Assembly: GCA_937915915.1 (NCBI GenBank)
Contig: CALGGN010000366.1
Coordinates: forward strand, 1 to 7,834
DNA: 7,834 nt
Direction of reading: 5' to 3'
DNA from: an uncultured Selenomonas sp.
GTDB taxonomy: Bacteria > Bacillota > Negativicutes > Selenomonadales > Selenomonadaceae
Shown: in pieces, positions 1-4,536 of the stretch
Layout: every line of letters begins with the position of its first letter
Position numbering within the stretch: position 1 is the first letter of the stretch
Notes under the pieces: generated by a model
The model's database searches: none
Told to the model about the DNA's origin: nothing
Seen by the model: the letters and a program-made list of their open reading frames with translations, nothing else
Translations under genes and position numbers: made by a program

Positions 1-235
1 CGCCCTGGGCCTCACCCTCGTACCCTGCGCCGGCGCCCAAGTCAAACAGGTCGATCTGGCCGCTCATCTGCACCTTTTTCCACTGCTGCGCCGCACTTAG
101 GACCATTGGGTAGATCTGCATATACTGCGCCCGCTTGCCGCCCAAAGAATCGAAAGCGCCTGCCATGATCATATTTTCCAGGCAGCGGCGGTTGAGATCC
201 TGGTCCTGCATGCGTTTGCAAAAATCCGTGAGGCT
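1..235 (-). other. dnaE: DnaE-derived segment (DNA polymerase III alpha, HhH region) fused in frame
   Basis: Read on the minus strand, this stretch encodes a segment typical of the region of DnaE after the palm/finger domains. It has an [N-R/K-R]-x-L-E-x-[L/M]-I-x-[A/S]-G-A-F-D-x-L-G helix-hairpin-helix block, then a helical part, then the S-G-Q-x-x-L-F motif that precedes the OB-fold region in bacterial DnaE. The boundary lies within codons 74-79 (about positions 218-235), which spell S-L-T-D-F-C. In many Firmicute DnaE proteins the residues before this helix are also of the type S-L-x-D-F-C, so the two parent genes could share a short similar stretch exactly at the join. The rest of DnaE would lie to the left of the window. 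The identification is by motif recall, not by alignment. Confidence 0.72.
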
Positions 236-454
236 TGCCACCTGCTTGATGATCGGGCGCGCAATGAAACGATGCACCGGCGTTGGCTGGCTCTCTTCCG
301 AAACGGTGATCGACTGGGACTGCACAGTGGCCTTGATGGCGTTGAAGGAGCAGCTTGCGATGCAGCTCCCGCACATGGTGCAGCGCTCCGCATGGTATTC
401 GATTTTCCACGGCAGGTCATTGACGCCGATGTCCTGTGTCTTTACTGCTTCCAT
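1..454 (-). CDS. Partial chimeric ORF: 4Fe-4S N-terminus of a split glutamate synthase subunit joined to a DnaE fragment
   Basis: The frame runs off the left edge; 151 residues are visible. Residues 1-79 look like the start of the ferredoxin/FMN subunit of a split (archaeal-type) glutamate synthase. They contain one 4Fe-4S motif, CTMCGSCIASC (C25, C28, C31, C35), followed by a stretch ending at D77-F78-C79, where I would expect the first Cys of a second cluster motif. Instead, residues 80-139 read as DNA polymerase III alpha subunit: NRRCLENMIMAGAFDSLGGK (88-107) and SGQIDLFDL (131-139) are hallmark DnaE helix-hairpin-helix and following-linker sequences. The ATG at 454 has GGAGGT six bases upstream, and the frame overlaps the 3' end of the amidotransferase gene by 13 bp, as expected for a translationally coupled operon partner. 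The start is therefore genuine. The downstream part is foreign to it, so this protein as written is unlikely to be a working glutamate synthase subunit. An assembly chimera is the simplest explanation. Confidence 0.75.
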   Translation of the reverse strand, partial: MEAVKTQDIGVNDLPWKIEYHAERCTMCGSCIASCSFNAIKATVQSQSITVSEESQPTPVHRFIARPIIKQVASLTDFCKRMQDQDLNRRCLENMIMAGAFDSLGGKRAQYMQIYPMVLSAAQQWKKVQMSGQIDLFDLGAGAGYEGEAQG

Positions 455-1548
455 CTCGTCACCTCCAAGTCATTGTCGATGATCACGATCTCACGCTCAT
501 TCGGATAGATGTCCTTCGTCATGTCGCGGTTCGGCATGATTTCATTGATGCCGCAGACTTCTGACGAGATCGCGACCATGTTCTCGTCCCCGCCCACCAC
601 CACGGGGCGCAGTTTCTTGGAGTCGCAGCAGGTAATCATGCTGCCGTCCGGCAGGACACCGATGACCGTATTCGGGCCGTTGATTTCCAGATTCGCCAAA
701 GACTGGCGAATGGCAGTCAGGACTTCCCTGTCCTCGCGCTCCTCGATTTCCTCAAAGGGCAGGGGGGTGATCACATGCTTGTAGTAGCCCAGAGGCCATT
801 TGAGCTCATGATGCACATAGTGGAGCGTATTCAGGAAGCACTGGGAGTCGGACTCGAAGCCGATATAGCCGCGGTGCAGGGATTTCTGGAACTCCTTGTT
901 CTTTGTGTAGAAGGTGTTCTCGCCGTTCGCGCAGAGCGTATACCCCTGCAAGAAGAAGGGATGGGCCGCATAGCGCACAATCGCGTAATTCGTGTTCTGG
1001 CGGCACTGGGCCACAATGGATTTCGCCACAAGACAGCCATTGTCATCCCAGAGATGGAAATAGGTTGCGATATCCGCCGGATCGCCGATTTCCTTCAGCG
1101 TCAGCACATCGGGCCAAAAGGAATACACGAATCCCTCCCCCGCTTCCTCCAGCAGCCTGCGCAGGGCAAGGCGCGCGTCCAGCAAAAGGTTTTCCTTCTG
1201 GGCCGCATCCATCTTCTCCGCTTCCTCCGGATAGTCATAGTTGCGGAAGATGTAGTAGGGCATCGCCTGAATATCCAGCCCCGGTTCCTTTGCGGGAATA
1301 GGGATCCACTCCGCGAGCTGCACGAAGTTGTGGGCATCCATATAGTCCTCCACCATCTGTGCGCCGCGCTGCGTACAGGCCATGGAGAGCAGCGGCTTGT
1401 CCTTGTAGCCGGAAAAGATGCCGTAAAGATCCTGCATGACCATGGCGAAGCCTGAATTGTCATGTCCCTCCTGCTGAGGAAGCATGAGCTTCAGCGCCGT
1501 GGATGGCTGAACGGGGATTTTGCTCTTGATTGAACCGATTCTGCACAT
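442..1548 (-). CDS. Stand-alone glutamine amidotransferase (class II) subunit of a split glutamate synthase, GltB1-type
   Basis: This 368-residue protein would hydrolyse glutamine to glutamate and pass ammonia to a partner FMN/Fe-S synthase subunit, the amidotransferase half of glutamate synthase made as a separate polypeptide as in methanogens and some anaerobic bacteria. It begins MCRIG, so after removal of Met the Cys2 nucleophile of Ntn-type class II amidotransferases is N-terminal. Further family features are EGHDNSG (27-33), R192-Y193 with HPF (196-198), the NGEN turn (208-211) that mirrors the NGE motif of GltB and PurF relatives, SDSQ (233-236), and a C-terminal LRPVVVGGDE...SSEV block (303-321) of the kind that closes this domain in GltB. 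The ATG at 1548 is preceded by GGAGG at a good distance. The next gene (start 454) overlaps its end by 13 bp. A candidate promoter with an extended -10 lies at 1637-1665. A GlxB-type protein of the N-methylglutamate/glutamate synthase superfamily is a close alternative name. Confidence 0.85.
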   Translation of the reverse strand: MCRIGSIKSKIPVQPSTALKLMLPQQEGHDNSGFAMVMQDLYGIFSGYKDKPLLSMACTQRGAQMVEDYMDAHNFVQLAEWIPIPAKEPGLDIQAMPYYIFRNYDYPEEAEKMDAAQKENLLLDARLALRRLLEEAGEGFVYSFWPDVLTLKEIGDPADIATYFHLWDDNGCLVAKSIVAQCRQNTNYAIVRYAAHPFFLQGYTLCANGENTFYTKNKEFQKSLHRGYIGFESDSQCFLNTLHYVHHELKWPLGYYKHVITPLPFEEIEEREDREVLTAIRQSLANLEINGPNTVIGVLPDGSMITCCDSKKLRPVVVGGDENMVAISSEVCGINEIMPNRDMTKDIYPNEREIVIIDNDLEVTRWKQ

Positions 1549-1571
1549 AGGAACGCCTCCTGAAACACACC

Positions 1572-1603
1572 TTGCATCATTGCATCGTATGCCTTGACGG
1601 CAT
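1572..1603. promoter_or_regulatory. Leader elements of the glutamate synthase mRNA: small hairpin and tandem TTGCATC
   Basis: Within the predicted 5' leader of the minus-strand operon, ATGCC (1589-1593) and GGCAT (1599-1603) form a 5-bp hairpin with a 5-nt loop. Just downstream in the transcript, TTGCATC is repeated at 1572-1578 and 1580-1586 (8-bp period, plus-strand reading), which permits a second small stem. ANTAR proteins are known to bind pairs of hairpins with 6-nt loops carrying A at loop position 1 and G at position 4. These hairpins do not match that pattern, so the assignment as an ANTAR target is only a possibility. Confidence 0.25.
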
Positions 1604-1636
1604 GAATTCTATAAAATATTTATATATTCAAGATTT

Positions 1637-1665
1637 ATACTAGCACGCAGGAGGACAAATGTCCA
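1637..1665 (-). promoter_or_regulatory. Candidate sigma-70 promoter for the glutamate synthase operon
   Basis: On the minus strand, TGGACA (1660-1665) is followed after exactly 17 bases by TAGTAT (1637-1642), and a TG one base before the -10 makes it an extended -10 element. Transcription would begin near 1630 and give a leader of about 80 nt before the ATG at 1548. The -35 directly abuts the 17-bp inverted repeat at 1665-1681, so a protein bound there would sit at the upstream edge of RNA polymerase. The call rests on consensus matching alone. Confidence 0.5.
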
Positions 1666-1681
1666 TACATTCAGAATGTAT
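1665..1681. promoter_or_regulatory. Perfect 8-bp inverted repeat, operator-like, upstream of the glutamate synthase promoter
   Basis: The plus strand reads ATACATTC-A-GAATGTAT, two perfect 8-bp arms around one central base. It touches the -35 of the minus-strand promoter and partly overlaps the first TGTATACA palindrome (1677-1684). A second inverted repeat, GGACA-AA-TGTCC (1653-1664), lies immediately next to it inside the promoter spacer/-35. The short symmetric layout fits a dimeric DNA-binding regulator better than an RNA hairpin. I do not recognise the cognate regulator. Confidence 0.45.
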
Positions 1682-1716
1682 ACATGATTTGTTATAAAAT
1701 AGGTTTTATGTATACA
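1676..1716. repeat. Two ATGTATACA repeats 32 bp apart (palindromic TGTATACA core)
   Basis: ATGTATACA occurs at 1676-1684 and at 1708-1716, and the 8-bp core TGTATACA is a perfect palindrome. The 32-bp spacing is close to three helical turns, so the two sites would face the same side of the DNA. The second copy overlaps a plausible plus-strand -10 (TACAAT, 1713-1718, with TTGTTA at 1689-1694, spacer 18) for the ANTAR regulator gene, while the first lies just upstream of the minus-strand promoter. This would let one factor control both divergent transcripts. Confidence 0.45.
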
Positions 1717-1812
1717 ATATTTTTATATATTCAAGAAGGAAAAAGAAATCGAAACGGAAAATATACAGGTTGCGGAGAAATGTCGCTTTCGAAATGAAAC
1801 GAGGGAAAAGAG

Positions 1813-2391
1813 ATGAGAAAATATCGCATCCTGATTGCGGAACACGATAGCCCTGCCCCCCACAGGGACTTGCGGGAAATACTGCGATCGGCAGGGCATA
1901 GGATTGCAGACGAGGCAAAGGATGGCTTGCAGGCCGTGGAGATGGCAAAAAGAATCCGTCCGGATCTTGTCATCATGGATATCATGATGCCTCGAATGGA
2001 CGGAATCGCAGCGAGCAAACGGATCACGGAGGGGGGCTATGCCCCGGTGCTTCTGCTTGCGGCCTCCAGCCAGCCGCATGTCGTGGAGCGTGCCAAGGGT
2101 TCCGGGGCTATGGCGTATCTGGTGAAGCCCGTACAGGCGGGCCAGCTTCTCCCGACCATGGAATTCGCGCTGTCCCGCTGGGAAGACATGAAGCAGATGG
2201 AAAGGGAGCTGGAAGAGGCAAAGGAGTCACTTGAGGCACGCAAGACACTGGACCGCGCCAAGGGCATCCTCATGGCAAAACTGCACATCACGGAGCAGGA
2301 GGCCTACCGGCGCATCCGGAAATACAGCATGGAAAAGAGGAAAACCATCAAGGAAATCGCGGAAGCCGTCATCCTTGCGGCAGCCAAATGA
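1813..2391 (+). CDS. Response regulator with ANTAR RNA-binding output domain
   Basis: The 192-residue protein joins a receiver domain (about 1-120) to a helical linker (about 125-140) and an ANTAR domain (about 141-190; TLDRAKGILMAK at 145-156, then EAYRRIRKYSMEKR and a final helix). ANTAR proteins (AmiR/NasR/EutV type) bind nascent leader RNA and prevent termination, commonly at nitrogen-metabolism genes. The phosphoacceptor is D56 (VIMDIMMP) and the conserved Lys is K105 (LVKP). Two usual switch residues are altered: the acidic cluster reads E10-H11-D12, and the conserved Thr/Ser after strand 4 appears to be A83. The ATG at 1813 follows GAGGG by 7 bases. It lies divergent from the split glutamate synthase genes, suggesting that it regulates them (inference). 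No histidine kinase is in the window. The gene converges on the transporter gene with only 7 bp between the stop codons. Confidence 0.88.
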   Translation: MRKYRILIAEHDSPAPHRDLREILRSAGHRIADEAKDGLQAVEMAKRIRPDLVIMDIMMPRMDGIAASKRITEGGYAPVLLLAASSQPHVVERAKGSGAMAYLVKPVQAGQLLPTMEFALSRWEDMKQMERELEEAKESLEARKTLDRAKGILMAKLHITEQEAYRRIRKYSMEKRKTIKEIAEAVILAAAK

Positions 2392-2398
2392 CAGATTC

Positions 2399-3190
2399 TT
2401 ATTGTGCACTGCCCATGAGTATGAGTCGGCATCCCAAGGCAAACATCGCCAAGGAGAGCAGGGCAAGTATGACTTTGCTCTTTGTTTTCTTGGAGATTTT
2501 TGCTCCCATCTGGGCGCCGATGGCTGCTCCGATGGAAATACAGATGGCTGGCATCCAGATGATGTGGTCGAGCATCAAGTGGGATACCACCCCAAAAGCA
2601 GAAGAGCAGGCCAGCACAAAGTGGGAGGTGGCAGTGGCCATGTGCACCGGGAAGCCCAAAAGGTAAATCATCAGGGGTACATGGATAACACCGCCACCGA
2701 TACCGAAGATGCTGGAGAGAAAACCCACCACAAAACTGGAGGCAATGCCCCAGAAACGGCTGAATGTGAAGCCTTCCGGCAGGCCGTCTACGTCCACAGG
2801 CGGCTTGCGGCGGCTATTCAGGTACATCATGGATGCCATGAACAGCAGGAAAATGCCGAAATAAAAATTCAGCATGGGCAGATTGAAACTGTCCACGATG
2901 TAGGAGCCGAAGAAAGCGCCGGGCAAGGTAGCAATGGCGAAGGGGACGGCCGCCTTGAAGTACACACGCTTTTGCCGAATGTAGGCCAGTGTCCCCGACA
3001 GGGCATTGGCCATGACGATAACCAGTGACGTGCCGGTAATCTGTGCGGCGGTCTCAAAAAGGGGATGGGCTGTGCCCGCCGACAAAAAAAGGATAAAGAC
3101 GGGAACACAGATAAGGCCGCCGCCGATACCGACCAATGTACCGAAGGTCCCTACGCCTATGCCCAGCAATAGGAATAATAGGATTTCCAT
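2399..3190 (-). CDS. TSUP-family (TauE/SafE) membrane transporter
   Basis: This 263-residue integral membrane protein belongs to the sulfite exporter TauE/SafE (TSUP) family, whose members move sulfite, sulfoacetate or other small organic or sulfur-containing anions across the cytoplasmic membrane. The family's internal duplication is visible: G-I-G-G-G-L-I-C-V-P at 21-30 and G-I-G-G-G-V-I-H-V-P at 163-172, each early in a half, with about seven to eight hydrophobic segments and a polar loop near 126-143. The start at 3190 is chosen because GGAGGTG stands six bases upstream and the protein begins directly with a membrane helix. The same frame stays open to 3364, but that extension is not membrane-like and would overlap nrdG. 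The substrate cannot be read from sequence, and no sulfur or taurine gene adjoins it. It is transcribed divergently from nrdG and convergently with the ANTAR regulator, so it appears monocistronic. Confidence 0.88.
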   Translation of the reverse strand: MEILLFLLLGIGVGTFGTLVGIGGGLICVPVFILFLSAGTAHPLFETAAQITGTSLVIVMANALSGTLAYIRQKRVYFKAAVPFAIATLPGAFFGSYIVDSFNLPMLNFYFGIFLLFMASMMYLNSRRKPPVDVDGLPEGFTFSRFWGIASSFVVGFLSSIFGIGGGVIHVPLMIYLLGFPVHMATATSHFVLACSSAFGVVSHLMLDHIIWMPAICISIGAAIGAQMGAKISKKTKSKVILALLSLAMFALGCRLILMGSAQ

Positions 3191-3350
3191 GAAACACCTC
3201 CTGTTGATATGGCAGAAAACTTCGTGCAAGGGCAGGAATTTTGACTTGAATTGCGAATACGATTCAGTATGGCACAAAGAAGAGCCGGAAAGAAAGCCAT
3301 AGGGCGAACGAGTGAAGGAAGAAAGACACATCGGAAGGACTGACGGGAAC

Positions 3351-3851
3351 ATGAGGTTTCGCATCGCAGGTTTTGTCGATGATTCTGTTGTAGATGGCGA
3401 CGGGTGCCGCCTGGCGGTATTCGCGCAGGGCTGTCCGCATCATTGCCCGAACTGCCAGAATCCGGAGACCCACGCATTTGACGGAGGTTATGAAATCGAC
3501 ACCGAGGAGCTTTTGCAAAAATTCCGGGAAAATCCCCTGCTCTCCGGCATCACGCTCAGCGGAGGAGATCCCTTTTGCCAGCCTCGTCCCATGCTGGAGC
3601 TGGCCCAAAAAGTCCATGACATGGGGCTCGATGTATGGGCCTACACGGGCTACACACTGGAAGCTTTGCAAGAAAACGAAGACCCGGATATTCGGGTGCT
3701 GCTCCTGGAAATCGATGTGCTGGTGGACGGCCCCTATATCGATGCACAAAGGGATCTGACCCTCCATTTTCGAGGCTCCCGCAACCAGCGCGTCATTGAT
3801 TTGCAGCAAACCCGGCAAGCAGGTCATATCGTGCTGCGATATGAGCAATAA
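3351..3851 (+). CDS. nrdG: Anaerobic ribonucleoside-triphosphate reductase activating protein (radical SAM)
   Basis: NrdG uses a 4Fe-4S cluster and S-adenosylmethionine to install the glycyl radical on the anaerobic class III ribonucleotide reductase NrdD. The 166-residue protein has the short length of the family, the cluster motif C28-PHH-C32-PN-C35, the glycine-rich SAM-binding SGGDPF (70-75), a TGYTLE strand-turn, VDGPY (about 128-132), and the C-terminal GSRNQRVIDL block typical of NrdG. The ATG at 3351 puts the usual MRFRIAG-like beginning at the N-terminus, with AAGGA 11 bases upstream. An in-frame GTG at 3312 would add 13 polar residues that the family lacks. A possible promoter (TTGACT at 3241-3246 with a poor -10 near 3265-3270) lies in the gap shared with the divergent transporter. 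No nrdD flanks it, which is unusual. It ends at a strong stem-loop. Confidence 0.92.
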   Translation: MRFRIAGFVDDSVVDGDGCRLAVFAQGCPHHCPNCQNPETHAFDGGYEIDTEELLQKFRENPLLSGITLSGGDPFCQPRPMLELAQKVHDMGLDVWAYTGYTLEALQENEDPDIRVLLLEIDVLVDGPYIDAQRDLTLHFRGSRNQRVIDLQQTRQAGHIVLRYEQ

Positions 3852-3863
3852 CGAGCATGTCCC

Positions 3864-3900
3864 GGAATCCACGCCCTTTCTCATGACGGGCGTGGATTTC
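3864..3900. terminator. Stem-loop between convergent nrdG and the peptidase-like gene
   Basis: AATCCACGCCC (3866-3876) pairs perfectly with GGGCGTGGATT (3888-3898). One G-T and one G-C pair can extend the stem to 3864-3900, and the loop is 11 nt. It follows the nrdG stop (3851) by 12 bases. The downstream arm is followed on the plus strand by only a few T residues, so it is a weak or imperfect intrinsic terminator for nrdG. The loop also holds the stop codon of the minus-strand gene (3881-3883), so the same hairpin can form at the 3' end of both transcripts. Confidence 0.55.
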
Positions 3901-4504
3901 CATGCCGCTCACGGAACAGAATCAGCCCACCCTTGCGGGAATGCCCCGTGTTCCATATCATCGCCAGATCCAGCCACCGCCAGCTGCCATAGGTCACGAC
4001 CTTCACCAGCATAGCATCCTCGTAGATTTCGTATCCTGTCAGGAGATACCAGTGCCACACATAGTCGTCCATCGCAGGAGCCGTATGCTTCAGCGTCAGA
4101 CACGGGATAGGCCATCCCTCGTCAATCTGATGCCGGATGATTTCTCTGGTCGGCGGCAGGGCGCGTTCCCCCTCCCAAGGAGTCATGGATATGGTGTTCT
4201 CCCCGCGATGCTGCAAAAACTTCCCGAACCCATCGATATAAATATCCAATCGGTCGATCCCCGTCCATCGGGGATGCAGGTACGGCTTCATGACACTGCC
4301 GAACCGCAGATAGTCCTCACGGCTCACATGCCGCGCATCAAAGGGATAAAGGGCCTGCTTGCCTTTATAAAGCTCAAAGTAAATGCTGCAATCGCAGGCC
4401 GTCACCGCAGCGCAGCCCCCCAGCCGCATCATCCGCTCCGAAAACCATTCCTGCCAGCCCCCATAGGCTGAACCGATATAGAAATAGGGCAGTTCTTGTT
4501 TCAT
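3881..4504 (-). CDS. Hypothetical protein with C39/papain-like cysteine-peptidase pattern, third gene of the yhdT-panF operon
   Basis: I do not recognise a named family. The 207-residue protein (from the ATG at 4504) has an early G-G-C-A-A-V-T-A segment with C31. A late aromatic strand D-Y-V-W-H-W-Y-L-L-T-G-Y carries H151, then a VKVVTYG strand, a W/L-rich helix and GGLILF near the end. The order Cys, then His-strand-turn, then a strand plus 'Leu-x-x-x-Trp' helix resembles C39-like (papain-fold) cysteine peptidases, in which an Asp normally follows the His by about 20 residues. Here that spot reads T171-Y172, so catalysis is doubtful. No signal peptide is visible, so it is probably cytoplasmic. 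A GTG at 4540 would overlap the panF stop (GTGA) and add 12 residues including two Cys; I prefer 4504 because the compact fold starts there, but neither has an ideal ribosome site (GAGG only 4 bases from the GTG; AAGGGG 11 bases from the ATG). Tight coupling suggests co-expression with panF. Confidence 0.7.
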   Translation of the reverse strand: MKQELPYFYIGSAYGGWQEWFSERMMRLGGCAAVTACDCSIYFELYKGKQALYPFDARHVSREDYLRFGSVMKPYLHPRWTGIDRLDIYIDGFGKFLQHRGENTISMTPWEGERALPPTREIIRHQIDEGWPIPCLTLKHTAPAMDDYVWHWYLLTGYEIYEDAMLVKVVTYGSWRWLDLAMIWNTGHSRKGGLILFRERHGNPRPS

Positions 4505-4536
4505 TTTGGCCGATACCCCTTCCTGGCAGCAGTTCC

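Larger units (their letters stand above)
1619..1736. repeat. 15-bp direct repeat TTTATATATTCAAGA bracketing the divergent control region
   Basis: The identical 15-mer occurs at 1619-1633 and 1722-1736, and both copies are preceded by AATATT-like sequence, so the similarity extends further with a 2-bp length difference. The copies are 103 bp apart. The left copy covers the predicted transcription start of the minus-strand operon and the right copy the predicted start of the plus-strand regulator gene. This could reflect local duplication or repeated binding sites; AT-richness lowers the weight of the match but does not readily explain 15 identical bases. Confidence 0.5.

Noticed and set aside
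775..1455. 226-codon plus-strand frame opposite the amidotransferase gene
   Set aside because: It is antisense to a gene with clear motifs, and no ribosome site or family resemblance was seen.
2231..3028. 265-codon plus-strand frame crossing from the ANTAR gene into the transporter region
   Set aside because: It overlaps two recognised genes in other frames; the composition (Gly/His/Gln-rich) is typical of a shadow frame.
3312..3350. GTG start for nrdG at 3312
   Set aside because: It adds 13 charged residues not typical of NrdG, and its ribosome site is poor; the ATG at 3351 gives the usual N-terminus.
3191..3350. FNR- or NrdR-type operator before nrdG
   Set aside because: Only short imperfect symmetries (GAAT-ACG-ATTC) were found; neither the TTGAT-N4-ATCAA nor the NrdR-box pattern fits.
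3191..3364. Upstream extension of the TSUP transporter frame
   Set aside because: The ATG at 3190 has a near-perfect ribosome site and begins directly with a membrane helix; the extension would overlap nrdG.
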